Shown in pieces: positions 24,601 to 32,367 of a stretch of DNA of 64,000 nt. Source of the DNA: Actinernus sp. WN-2022 (taxonomy: Eukaryota > Cnidaria > Anthozoa > Actiniaria > Actinernidae); NCBI GenBank assembly GCA_030867875.1, contig JAOWCC010000936.1:18608095-18672094 (forward strand), written 5' to 3'. Under the pieces are notes generated by a model. The model was given only the letters and a program-made list of their open reading frames with translations, was not told the DNA's origin and ran no database searches. How positions within the stretch are numbered: the stretch's first letter is position 1; the number at the start of each line of letters is the position of its first letter. The position numbers were made by a program, and so were the translations under genes.

Positions 24601-27600
24601 AATGTCAACAGGCAAGACAGTTAACCGTACCTCTCAAATGCTGCTTTTAGGTTGAAACAAGAGCCCATCTGGGCTTTCACTCGGGCCACTGCTTTTATGA
24701 CATGACTATGATAACGCAGGATTTGAACAACAATACTGGCAATTCAAGTGTATAAATGCAATACAATGACATATTCAGACTTTGAATTTGATTGAAAATA
24801 GATCATAAACTCGGGGAAATGTCCGGCTAAAACTGTATGAATAAATGTGAAATGAAACATAAATTTCATAGCAAGAAATAAAATGTAATTCCTAATGAGA
24901 AAGCTCTTCTAAGTCCGCTTCTCAAATTCACAGACTGTTTTACAAAAACATTTGCGCTTTAATATCGACACAAGAGTTCAGTTGACCTTTCAAATAATTT
25001 ATTCTGAGGTACGCATACTCTAAATCACAGAGATGTTAAATAAAGCGATAATTAGAAGAAAAAGTACATTAACAGACAAACTGAGGGGAAATTTATTCAA
25101 ATCAAAAAGAGTTTACTTACAGTACTTACGTAACGGAATCTTTAGTTTTGGATCTTTTGGTAGTATTGTTGACAGTATCCCACCTTCGTGCACATATGCA
25201 CTGAATCGGAATGAAAGTTGAAGCCTACCTCGAACTTAACTTTCAGCTAACCTGTTTCCTTTCATTCCACAACGAATAATAATCTCATAAAGTAAGCCCG
25301 TAGCTTTCAATAAATTTGCCAGTGTCTGAATGAAACAGCTAGATCTTTTCCAATTTCTCTCACGAATCACGGCAGAAGACAGTCTCAAGCTACAAAACTT
25401 GAATTTTGACCTCTTCACAGTAACGTAATTTAACGTCTCAGATATTATATATATTCCCTACTTCAGCTAGCTCTGTGCATTTCAAGTACTTTTTCCTCTC
25501 TCTTTGCTGGCAGTTCATGCTTCTTGTTCGTGTAGTTGCCCCACTGAGCCGTAACCAGAAAACGAGCACAGCATTTCAGTTGGCATACACTGAAAACATC
25601 TGCTTAACTAAGATTTGTAAAAATCTTAGCGGATCATGTAAATATTCCGCTTGGCTCAACGAGGGTTTCTGCCGTCAAAGTTCATTTTTTGTTTCAGTTT
25701 TCCCCATATTAGCAGACATGTATAATGTCTCGAGCTCTCAATCCAGTACAAATTTAGGTTGTATTGCATAATTGCCCACGATGGAATATATTTCTGACAA
25801 TGATTCATTGAAATTGATATCTCCTTGTCTCGCCTAGTCTTAGAGCTTTGAACTTTCTTATCTGAGCGCGCCTGACGAAATCTAATCTTTGATTATAATT
25901 CGATACCCGTTGATATCCAAACGTGTTTGGATATTGTATTTCGCTTACGTTTCTAAATGTACATTGGATCTGTCCAGACAGCGCTGATCGAATGTATTAC
26001 GTTGTTCATGTATTTTTATGGTCAACAAGAGCGCCAGTTGAAATATCCTGAGCTTGTTGGAAGGCTTTCGCCCTCGCGGGTCGACCATTTTGATTTACTG
26101 TATTAAATTATGTAAATAAATTAACCAGGCGAGTGTTACGTGACCAGCACAGTGCGATCTGATTGGTGGTGAACTTGACCTTTAACGCATGCGCAGAAAT
26201 TTTGCGACACCCAACAAAAAAATAAAATAAAACAAGAGCCCATCTGGGCTTTCACTCGGGCCACATGAGATTGAAGATGAAATTACACTTTCATTTGAAA
26301 TCCTCTAGTAATAACCGAAGGGAAGAATTATTAGCTGAATTTAGCAGTCTTTAGGAGTGGCCGGTAGCGCGGTGACATTCATTCTCTGCTCCCCTAGCTA
26401 GTATATATATGTAATTTAATATTTTTGTTTTTTCTCGTATGTAAATTAAGTAGTTGACCTTTTACTGTAAACACTACTTATTCATGTAACACACGTTTGC
26501 AATTTAGTCTGCTTTTCTGTTATACTGCAGGTTCCAAGTACTAATAGATGATTGTCTCAAATGTATGTTTATATTTGTCCCAAATTATAAGTTGTATCCT
26601 GTCCATCCTGTGATGGAGCTATCACTATATTTCTCTACTGTTCTTTATCAAGTTCGCTGATCGCCGCCTCGCGGCTACCCTCGTGAAGAATTTAAAGAAT
26701 TCCGTCTCTTCCGGTGTGAATTTGACTCATGTGTATGTGTACGTGTTGCTTTTGGAGTTTCAAGGATATGTTGATCCAAAACTACAGGCTCTTGGGGTTT
26801 TTCATTGACTTGTGAACTTGCAGGCTCTAACTTGTTTTGTTTTCTTAGTATAACATAAAGTGTTGAACATGTTCTCAAGCATGTCGCGCGTGACCTCTTC
26901 ATCCAACGACTCCGAAGTATCTTTAAGATTCATTAAGTTCTCTACTTTCATCTGTAATCTGGGAAACTCAATCTTTGCCCATGCCTCGTATGCGGTGCCT
27001 TGGCACATAACTACTCCTGTTGTTAATTAGACGTGTATGGTTATAAGTAAAAATCCTTCGATAGCTTGAACCGTTTCCGCTAGGTCAATATCTTCGCTGG
27101 AACGAAATAACTTGATCTCAATACTCTCTGACTGTGTCTCTGTCTCATTTAAGTGGTCGATCCAACTTACGGTAAACCACTGACAGTTTTTAAGAGACTC
27201 ATAATATTGGTCTTGAAGTGCCTTCACCCAAAATAAGATGTTCTCCTCGGATATTTTAAATGGAGCACAGCCGATGGCTTATAGATTCCAATATCTATTT
27301 CTTCGAATTTTAGCTTTCTTTGTTTTCCAGTCTTCTCTTGGAAGCACTTGATATGATATTGTTCTCGTATTTCATCCATTCGGCCCAAATCAAGATCAGG
27401 AGGAACTCAGAAAAATGGGTGAAATCTGTGAAACATCACAACCATCACAAAGCGTGACCATACAATTAATGCATAATTTAACGATTGCGCAGAAATGGTG
27501 TTGCACGGAACAAAAAAAACAACCTGCAGACTCGGTGCTGCCACAGGCAGCCCGAGTAATAAGTATTGTAATTATATCATTTATTGTAATTTTATTTTCC

Positions 27601-28731
27601 ATAGGAAACCAACGTAATTGGCTAACGCTGTGTTGGTTCTCCTGGCCTCTATGTTTTGTTTGTTGTATATTTTACTTTATTCTATTTTGTATCTTCTATT
27701 ATGGCCTAAGTAAGTAAATAAATAAATAAATTGGTTCCTTGTGTTTTTACTTGCTCCCGTGATTGGCTCCTTGTGTTTTTACTTGCTCCCGTGATTGGTT
27801 CCTTGTGTTTTTACTTGCTCCTGTGATTGGCTACTTAATTACTTTGGTTTTGGTTTTACAACACTCAATCTAAAACCGCTTTAACAGAGCTTGCACAATA
27901 GATTGGAGCTTCATTTACCATACTCCTATCTTTCCCCCTCTTTGCCCCATCCCGCTTCTCGTTGCACCACTTCACCTAACATGTACATATCATTTCTTCG
28001 TCCATATATATATATATGCTCGTCATAATACACTGGCTATGATATTGTCGTCATTAGGGTGAAAATGGGTTTCACATTCAAGCCAATACTCACAGAGTCC
28101 CTGCCAAGATCCGCACCGAACAACCACGAAACAACTCTTTCCCATTCAGGTGAGAAAAGAATGATTCCCTTTGTCATGTTTAATATATCTTAAAGGGACT
28201 CTGTCATGAATAACAGGCCTGGTTACTAAGCCACCCAAAAGCAAATATATCCCGAGGAGCTCACAGCATTGATTCAATCCGTCTACATCACAGCCATCTC
28301 TCATTTTAGTATATAGTAGTTTATCTTTCACATTTAGTTGTTCAAGTTTTGTATTTAGCAGAAATGTTCGTATTCATATGTAGTTGTAATGAGATTTTGG
28401 GATGGCATCGACAAGAACTTCGAGCTTCAATGGCAGCTCAACTGCCAACTGGCCGTGATGGACGAAGAAAACAAATCTGGCCGTAGAAAGATTTTGAAGA
28501 GCCTGAAAGAACACTGGAGAACGTGGCTAGAGTAGAGAATACCCGTCCACAATGAACTTGTATATTTTCACTGCTACCGCAGTCCGTCAGATAAACACAG
28601 GAAGCCATAAGTTGACCATAAGGCTTTGCGATCACTACGGGACTGCGGACTGCGGTAGCACTTAAATATATAACTTTGTCGTTCTCAAAAGATTGTAGGA
28701 TTCAAAGTTGACCATAAGGCTTTGGGTTAGG

Positions 28732-28770
<39 letters not shown>

Positions 28771-31700
28771 GCTTTGCGATCACTACGGGACTGCGGACTG
28801 CGGTAGCACTTAAATATATAACTTTGTCGTTCTCAAAAGATTGTAGGATTCAAAGTTGACCATAAGGCTTTGCGATCACTACGGGACTGCGGACTGCGGT
28901 AGCACTTAAATATATAACTTTGTCGTTCTCAAAAGATTGTAGGATTCAAAGTTAATTCAAATATACAATTCGTTCTCAAATGTTATAGGATTCATAGTTA
29001 ACCATAAGGCTTTGAGATCACTGCGGGACTGCGGTACATTTAATTTTATTAAACTCCAAAAAATGGACGGGTATTCTCTACTCGCTCCGAGAACGTGTCA
29101 GGAAAGTCCACAAGAGTATAGTCCTTGTCTGGAACATTTACGAAGCCTGAAACGATTTCAAACACCACTTTTGAGGTGCGAGTTTCGTGTTTACAGTGCC
29201 TGGGTTTCGCGGCGGCCAGTGAAATTACGCTTCGGTTGTTCATTCCTGCTTGCATTCGTCCCCTTTAATACGTTTCTGACTACAAGAACTCTTGCATTTG
29301 TAAGTAATTTTATCTCCCTGAAAGTTGGAGAGAGAATAGATGAGTACATTTTGTAGGTTCTCATCGAGAAAGCACAACTCGCATACCTAGAAATGTAGTT
29401 TACGGCAAAACACAATAAATTCGACATCCGGTCACCGAAACTCGCCAGAATGTGTTTCTCGTCAGCCTGAATCTCCATTGCAGCAGTGACAACAATACAA
29501 AGATGCTTTTTTAATTGAATGCCTTCGAGCAAGAGCCAGTTTGTATTGTAAATATAACTGTTGTCGTATCGCGATCGCAAGGAATTGAAACTCATTACAA
29601 TTTTTCAAGTGTTATGCATATCATTAAATTGCTTGAAACCTGTTCATGCGCATCTCATTAGCCGGTAACAAAACGAGTGGGGGACTGGAACCGAGTCAGT
29701 AAAACTAATTCAATTAATAACTAGTCAAAGTGAGTATTATTTTCCAAAAGCACAGATCAAACTTAGCCAGTCTGGAAAGTTTGGTGAACTTTGGCTCAAT
29801 ATTAACGATGCTAGAAGGCATCAAATATGTCAATTTTCCCATACAAACTCTCTTATTTTTTAACGTTGTCCCTCCAAACCATACATTCATTGTAAAATTT
29901 TGGAGGGACAAAGAAATTTCAATTGCTTATAATTCAGACAAGATTCACTTGAATTACATCAAATTTCGCACAAATACTAATTTCAACATGCTCTATGATG
30001 TGATGAACTTCATTTTAGAATTAGAGTAATTCTGATAAACTAGGTCCCAGTCCCCTGCTCGTTTTGTTACCGGCCAATGACAGAGCCTCTTTAAAAAGAA
30101 ATGTTGTAGCCTTCTAAAACACCTCCTCCTTATGAATAAAAGATGCCGAAAAAGAAGCATGACCTTTTTTTTGGGGGGGGGGGGGGGTTACTACAAATTA
30201 TTGGCATTATCCATTAGGATAAAGTGAAATATTTATAACTGAGAAACGTTCAGGCAGAGGGAATCCATGGCTGGTCCGTGAAGATTACATCATCAGTCTG
30301 GTATTAATTCTACAACCTTTTAATACTTTTTTCTTCGATCACACACTTGTATTTTGTAAGTTTGTTGTGTTTAAGTATACAGTAGATAAGTAGTTTATGT
30401 GAAAACTACTGTAGGCGTAGCGTCGGCGTAATGCTTTGAACATGGTATGCCAAGCGCCGTTCAAGACAACCGGTATTGAAAATCAGTAGAGCTGGTTTGA
30501 TGATTGATTGAAACATGCTTGGAAAGCTACATGTAACGTCGTTAGAGTGGATTTCGTATGAGTGGACAAGTTACGGCACGGTTACTGTATGGCATGCCCT
30601 GGCATTCAAATGGTTTCCTATTGTTGTCAGTTCTTTCTGAGACAATCAAATTACACGGCACAGTAAGTTACAGTACGATTTTGTAACCCTCTGGGTTTTT
30701 AAGCTTATGCTCCTTTCCATTTTTTGTTCTCTTATTATTTTGTGCTTTATAATCTTGTGCTTTGGATAAATAAATGAATTTGAATCTGAAAAACTCTGAA
30801 TTTCTAACGAGACCTGATACAACCATAGGGGTTGATCAAAGCCAGGACCCGGCTAATCCACAGATCAAATTGGAATTTTAGCGTGTTGATTTTTGCGGAG
30901 GGAGGAAAACCGGAGAGAAACCCTCGGAGCAAGGGCGAGCTACCAACAAACTCAACTCACATATGGCACCGCGTCCAGAGATCGAACCTGGGCCACAGAG
31001 GTGAGAGGCGAAGCGCTTAACCACTGCGCCACCCTGGCTCTCCGACACCCAGGCTCTTCTTCGAAATTCTCCAATCAGCGCGCGCGAAAGGTCTAGCCAA
31101 TCAGCGGCCGAATCCCACCAGCCTGTACCACCCTGGCTCGACTATGGACATGCCGTTTTTTTGTCCCGAATGATACGAAATCTCCTCTAGTATGTTCAAT
31201 GAGGTTATTACACGGAAAGTTGTGTAATATGGTTTTTCCGATCCTGAAAGACGTTAAGCGACAAAGATTAATTCAATTTGACATTGATTTCCGACTCTAG
31301 CTTTAAGAAAGTTCAAAGAGTTCGGACTTCTGGGCATGGCTGTATTCGTAGTTTACTCCAAAACGTATAACAAACACTGATTTAAAGGGGCTGTGTCACG
31401 GTAATAGACTTTACATTCGCGTTCCGGGCCGGAAACAGCTATTTCCGCCGATTTTGATATGAACTAACGAACCTCTCGGCCGTGTGGGATGCTTAAAATC
31501 AAAGCAAATATGCAAATATGACTAACAAACTGTGTATATAAACAGTCTCCAAGGAAAATATTGAAAATCCTTTCAATCAAGCATTGAGGGAGGGAAGTTT
31601 AACTGTTTGTATCCAATTAACAGCCACCAACCGAGCGATTACTCGATACATGCGCAGTACCATGACATAATGCGGGAACTGTTTCCCAATAATCACTTGG

Positions 31701-32277
31701 GTCTTGGATTACCTTTTGCGAGCTGTGCTTTGCGCTTTTCAAAAGTAAAAACGTTTTGAAATGACTGTATAGCTTCCCCTTTTTACTGGTCCACGTGAGT
31801 CTGATACAATGTCAATGCATGGTCACATTAAGGTTGTTATTGATTGTCCTGGTGTCAATAAACTGTAACAGTCTTCCATGCGCTGAGTTTCAAATCAAGA
31901 AAACACGTCAAACCGGTTTTGCTGGGCCATTGGTAAGCAAGCCAATTAAAATTACCGTTACAACCAGCACTCACGGTTGCGCCTGGTAATGAGTAGATTA
32001 TCCAATCAGGGACGAGGTTCAAATTCTGAACCTAATGTTCGCATGGAAGTGAGATTCTCAGCGGATAACAACAGAGGCTCCTCTATTTCTTCTTTCTCTC
32101 TCGCCTTTTAGTTTTTCGAGCTTCGAATGCCCGATGTCTTTTTATCTTTTCGTCAACAGGTCCGATGAAGAGTTCCGTGAGGAATTATTTCGTGATATTT
32201 TTGGCCAGTTCAGAGACGATAACTTCCATGACAGCTCCAAGACGCGTAAACCTCGCAGACGCAGGAAGAAGCGATAA
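6409..32277 (+). CDS. DNAJC14: DNAJC14 (Jiv/DRIP78)-like ER co-chaperone, 11 exons, N-terminus not located
   Basis: Eleven exons join in consistent phase: 6409-6607, 7269-7459, 10901-10952, 12628-12712, 13447-13515, 14373-14432, 16827-16889, 18138-18257, 19423-19524, 28058-28149, 32160-32277. They give the last 382 residues of a protein whose vertebrate form is about 700. In order: a hydrophobic membrane segment, a basic linker, a J domain (DPYSILGV, then [16 protein letters not shown] with the HPD triad, then [17 protein letters not shown]), a Cys4 motif ([10 protein letters not shown]...[17 protein letters not shown]), the [19 protein letters not shown] block, and a Lys/Arg-rich tail ending in a stop. 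The order J domain, CxxC/CxxC, then EWAxCQ is specific to DNAJC14. Family knowledge: an ER-membrane Hsp70 co-chaperone that assists receptor export; its Jiv region is a host cofactor for pestivirus polyprotein cleavage. All introns are GT-AG. The first exon and start codon were not identified. Confidence 0.93.
6616..6708. mobile_element. 93-bp MITE at the DNAJC14 splice donor
   Basis: Terminal inverted repeats TAGCCTGATTTTCAGATGGT and ACCATCTGAAAATCAGACTA. It is flanked by a perfect 9-bp direct repeat GGTAAGTTA at 6607-6615 and 6709-6717. The first copy contains the exon's 5' splice site. Confidence 0.88.
7269..7459 (+). CDS. DNAJC14: DNAJC14 exon: basic linker after the membrane segment
   Basis: Acceptor CTTTGCAG, donor GTACAG. 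It encodes [20 protein letters not shown], an amphipathic stretch, and a Lys/Arg-rich part ([15 protein letters not shown]). Enters in phase 2, leaves in phase 1; G plus GT of the next exon makes Gly. A fold-back element begins 29 bp past the donor. Confidence 0.8.
7489..7630. mobile_element. TACAGTAC-type fold-back MITE
   Basis: Arms TACAGTACCGACCAGAACTA and the complement TAGTTCTGGTCGGTACTGTA-like end, with internal GCGAACCC repeats. It lies about 30 bp after the donor of the exon ending at 7459. The ends resemble those of the element at 61009. Confidence 0.8.
7832..8196 (-). repeat. tRNA-derived SINE, copy 1
   Basis: Reads on the minus strand from a tRNA-like head (GCTGGTTAGCTCAGTTGGTAG as box A, GGTTTGAATCCC as box B) to an (AAT)n tail. 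It shares body and tail with 12972-13340. Confidence 0.85.
8409..8683. mobile_element. Palindromic MITE of 275 bp
   Basis: Ends TTATTGGCCTGGAACAAGGG and its complement. Long inner arms include a shared GTTTTTGCCAGG…CACCTGGTGGCCATCTTG block in inverted orientation. Confidence 0.8.
8855..8920 (+). repeat. Degenerate tRNA-like SINE head
   Basis: TAGTGTAGTGGTTAGGAC (box A-like) and GAGTTTGATTCC (box B-like) at tRNA spacing, followed by AT-rich DNA. No cloverleaf with paired stems is clear. Confidence 0.45.
9076..9240. repeat. ~64-bp tandem repeat, about 2.5 copies
   Basis: Units contain CAAAGAAAATGAGGGGGTAA and TACTGTATGTTCCCCTGTCA. A further copy lies 1.35 kb away at 10588-10662. Confidence 0.75.
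9479..9707. mobile_element. PIF/Harbinger-like MITE
   Basis: Ends GGGGCCGACCATTTGACTTT and its complement, flanked by TAA at 9476-9478 and 9708-9710. A GGG start and a 3-bp TWA duplication are typical of Harbinger elements. The right flank continues into a sequence also found at 21602-21670. Confidence 0.75.
10457..10590. repeat. 29-bp minisatellite
   Basis: About 4.6 copies of TTTCTATTCGAAAATTCGAA + GTTACGAAR, each unit containing the palindrome TTCGAA. It makes an open frame by chance in the forward strand. Confidence 0.85.
10588..10662. repeat. Separated copy of the 64-bp repeat
   Basis: Matches the units at 9076-9240 (ACAAAGAACAAAGAAAATGA, TACTGTATGTTCCCCTGTCA). Confidence 0.7.
10901..10952 (+). 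CDS. DNAJC14: DNAJC14 exon: linker into the J domain
   Basis: A 52-nt exon after ATCTCAG encoding [16 protein letters not shown], matching the segment of vertebrate DNAJC14 that leads into the J domain. Both split codons agree with the neighbours (Gly at the 5' side, Ser at the 3' side). Confidence 0.88.
12628..12712 (+). CDS. DNAJC14: DNAJC14 exon: J-domain helices I-II with HPD
   Basis: Acceptor ATTATTACAG, donor GTACAT. Encodes [20 protein letters not shown] followed by AMLIHPDK. The HPD triad that stimulates Hsp70 ATPase is intact, so the J domain looks functional. Confidence 0.97.
12884..13392. mobile_element. MITE with TTTCTGGGAAA ends, split by a SINE
   Basis: Its halves 12884-12971 and 13341-13392 match, in complement, the uninterrupted copy at 41153-41271, with SINE copy 2 in the gap. 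Confidence 0.75.
12972..13340 (-). repeat. tRNA-derived SINE, copy 2
   Basis: Same family and orientation as 7832-8196: tRNA-like head at the right end (GTTACCTCAGTTGGCAGAGC, GGGTTCGAATCC when complemented), AAT tail at left. Confidence 0.85.
13447..13515 (+). CDS. DNAJC14: DNAJC14 exon: J-domain helix III
   Basis: A 69-nt phase-0 exon between TTGGTAG and GTAAGT encoding [20 protein letters not shown] and three more residues. It continues directly after HPDK. A SINE ends about 105 bp upstream of this exon. Confidence 0.96.
14373..14432 (+). CDS. DNAJC14: DNAJC14 exon: end of J domain
   Basis: A 60-nt phase-0 exon (TTTCTCAG / GTGAGT) encoding [20 protein letters not shown]. EKRxEYD is the usual end of J-domain helix IV in this family. 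Confidence 0.93.
15613..16157. mobile_element. TTAA-flanked fold-back element, copy B
   Basis: 545 bp. Ends AGTGCATATGAACCTTCGTG and complement, TTAA at 15609-15612 and 16158-16161. Arms share GAATACTCTATCTTCTACGC and CCTGGGTCGATTCC-type blocks in inverted orientation. Confidence 0.9.
16693..16795. mobile_element. Palindromic element beside the exon at 16827
   Basis: CGGGCCAGACGGGAAAATAT and AATATGTTCCTGTCCGGCCC form imperfect inverted ends with a GGCTCT/AGAGCC inner pair. Confidence 0.55.
16827..16889 (+). CDS. DNAJC14: DNAJC14 exon: linker before the zinc motif
   Basis: A 63-nt phase-0 exon (TTTTTCAG / GTAGGT) encoding [20 protein letters not shown] and E, corresponding to the acidic linker (…NEFLSKLQDDLKEA… in vertebrates). 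A palindromic element (16693-16795) sits just upstream, but the pyrimidine tract is intact. Confidence 0.88.
17711..17831. mobile_element. Fold-back MITE with GGTTCCTGAAAGCC ends
   Basis: About 120 bp. CACGGTTCCTGAAAGCC and GGCTTTCAGGAACCGGGCC enclose two GATTAGCGCTAATC palindromes. It directly abuts the next element. Confidence 0.8.
17831..17989. mobile_element. hAT-like MITE, CAGGGGCGTAG ends
   Basis: Starts CAGGGGCGTAG, ends CTACGCCCCTG (11-bp perfect inverted ends). Interior similar to 4262-4433. No clear target duplication. Confidence 0.75.
18138..18257 (+). CDS. DNAJC14: DNAJC14 exon: Cys4 zinc-binding Jiv region
   Basis: A 120-nt phase-0 exon (GAACTAG / GTACGT). It carries [10 protein letters not shown] and [15 protein letters not shown], two CxxC pairs at the spacing of the vertebrate CSRCQGKHRR…ARYCAECNRLHPAEE block. 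This Cys4 region is diagnostic for DNAJC14. Confidence 0.97.
18559..18905 (-). repeat. tRNA-derived SINE, copy 3 (second tail type)
   Basis: tRNA-like head at the right (CTGGTTAGCTCAGTTGGTAG and GGTTCGAATCCC when complemented). The tail TTCATTTATATAGCGCAAAT is shared with the SINE at 46703 rather than with copies 1-2. Confidence 0.85.
19423..19524 (+). CDS. DNAJC14: DNAJC14 exon: Jiv90 block ending EWARCQ
   Basis: A 102-nt phase-0 exon (TTTCTTTCAG / GTGAGT) encoding [20 protein letters not shown] and then [14 protein letters not shown]. It matches vertebrate GDFWAESSMLG…DGKVYDITEWAGCQ. Confidence 0.97.
19585..19945. mobile_element. CCGGGG...GTACTCC element with 8-bp target duplication
   Basis: C/G-rich inverted ends (CCGGGGTGGGGTGGGGGTAC … GTACCCCTCCCCCCCGGG), flanked by TCCTTCAC at 19577-19584 and 19946-19953. 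Interior has repeated AAAAGGGTA words. Same end type as 35969-36552. Confidence 0.85.
20135..21884. mobile_element. Outer DNA transposon of a nested pair (TTCCCTGCTAGCAG ends)
   Basis: Inverted ends TTCCCTGCTAGCAG with GTCTCTC beyond. Flanked by CACTAGGTA (20126-20134) and CACTAGTTA (21885-21893), a 9-bp duplication with one mismatch. It contains the inner element at 20176-21254. The 14-bp end matches the 56-bp element at 49742. No transposase is visible. Confidence 0.8.
20176..21254. mobile_element. Inner DNA transposon (TAGCCTGCGTGCAGACGTT ends)
   Basis: 1,079 bp, with about 80-bp inverted arms that include TAGCCTGCGTGCAG and GATAATCGTGTTCTGGTCA-type blocks. Flanked by a perfect 8-bp duplication GGTAAAAC (20168-20175, 21255-21262). 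Non-autonomous. Confidence 0.88.
22161..22426. repeat. 32-bp minisatellite, left part
   Basis: About eight copies of GTGATTGGTTCCTTGTGTTT + TTACTTGCTCCC. The array breaks off at GTGA and continues at 27731. Confidence 0.93.
22427..24650 (+). pseudogene. CR1/L2-like non-LTR retrotransposon, 5'-truncated and broken
   Basis: Reverse-transcriptase fragments in order: [20 protein letters not shown], then after a TAG and a 1-bp frame loss near 22590 the block [10 protein letters not shown]…, [30 protein letters not shown], and [12 protein letters not shown]. The frame resumes after a 1-kb insertion at [15 protein letters not shown], meets a stop near 24188, then runs [17 protein letters not shown]…. 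The catalytic F/YADD box reads FAND, so the enzyme was already damaged. It sits in DNAJC14 intron 10 in the sense orientation. Confidence 0.88.
23032..24059 (-). pseudogene. Second non-LTR retrotransposon 3' end, inserted in the first
   Basis: The minus strand is open for about 282 residues from the left border of the 5' truncation: [10 protein letters not shown] (intact YVDD catalytic box), [34 protein letters not shown], then the C-terminal block [10 protein letters not shown]…[14 protein letters not shown]…LKSYLLKQ and a stop. An AATAAA and three (ATTGT) units close the 3' end. A 3-bp TTG is repeated at both borders. The 5' end is truncated just before the catalytic box, so it cannot move itself. 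Confidence 0.88.
24655..26266. repeat. Segment between two ACAAGAGCCCATCTGGGCTT direct repeats
   Basis: The same roughly 35-bp sequence, with a GAGCCC…GGGCTT hairpin followed by TTCACTCGGGCCAC, occurs at 24658-24692 and 26232-26266. The DNA between is AT-rich with no recognisable gene. The arrangement could be an element with its terminal hairpins or two separate insertions. Confidence 0.45.
26680..27400 (-). pseudogene. Degraded unknown coding sequence
   Basis: Minus-strand open pieces in order: [20 protein letters not shown]… (from about 27383), then after a frame shift near 27260 [20 protein letters not shown]…[11 protein letters not shown], a stop, then [20 protein letters not shown]…[15 protein letters not shown]. 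The composition looks like real, globular protein rather than chance. I recognise no family. It probably belongs to a mobile element in this intron. Confidence 0.4.
27731..27833. repeat. 32-bp minisatellite, right part
   Basis: Three copies of the unit seen at 22161-22426, resuming at TTGGTTCC directly after a (TAAA)n tract. Confidence 0.93.
28058..28149 (+). CDS. DNAJC14: DNAJC14 exon: [15 protein letters not shown] block
   Basis: Follows an 8.5-kb intron. Acceptor GTCATTAG, donor GTGAGA. It encodes [20 protein letters not shown] then [15 protein letters not shown] is shared with vertebrate DNAJC14. Phase 0 on entry; the final AG joins G of the last exon to make Arg. Confidence 0.92.
28511..29099. 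repeat. Fold-back with internal ~96-bp tandem repeats
   Basis: Outer inverted ends (GAACGTG…GTAGAGAATACCCGTCCA and complement). Inside are three to four direct copies of GACCATAAGGCTTTGCGATC … CTCAAAAGATTGTAGGATTC. A telomeric tract interrupts one copy. Confidence 0.8.
28724..28770. repeat. Short interstitial telomeric (TTAGGG)n tract
   Basis: About seven TTAGGG units with one shortened and one TTTAGGG variant, flanked on both sides by GCTTT (28719-28723, 28771-28775). TTAGGG is the metazoan telomere repeat. Confidence 0.93.
29657..30078. mobile_element. Fold-back element with ATTAGCCGGTAACAAAACGAG ends
   Basis: Inverted ends ATTAGCCGGTAACAAAACGA and complement, followed on both sides by a GGGGACTGG block. 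The interior has a second inverted pair with AGGGACAACGTTAAAAAATA-like arms. Confidence 0.75.
30832..31043 (-). repeat. Second-family tRNA-derived SINE, copy 1
   Basis: Complement reads GAGCCAGGGTGGCGCAGTGG TTAAGCGC (box A) and GGTTCGATCTC (box B). The body ACCAACAAACTCAACTCACA and GGAGGGAGGAAA is shared with 41868-42145. Confidence 0.8.
32160..32277 (+). CDS. DNAJC14: DNAJC14 last coding exon: basic C-terminal tail
   Basis: After acceptor CGTCAACAG. Encodes [20 protein letters not shown], then [18 protein letters not shown] and TAA at 32275-32277. Vertebrate DNAJC14 also ends in a short acidic/aromatic segment and a Lys/Arg cluster. Confidence 0.92.
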
Positions 32278-32367
32278 GTGTTGTTATCGAGCTATCTTGT
32301 TAGTTTTTATGGACACAGTATTGATTAATTCAGTCAAAACCTGGACACAACTGGGTTTTTAAAGCGA

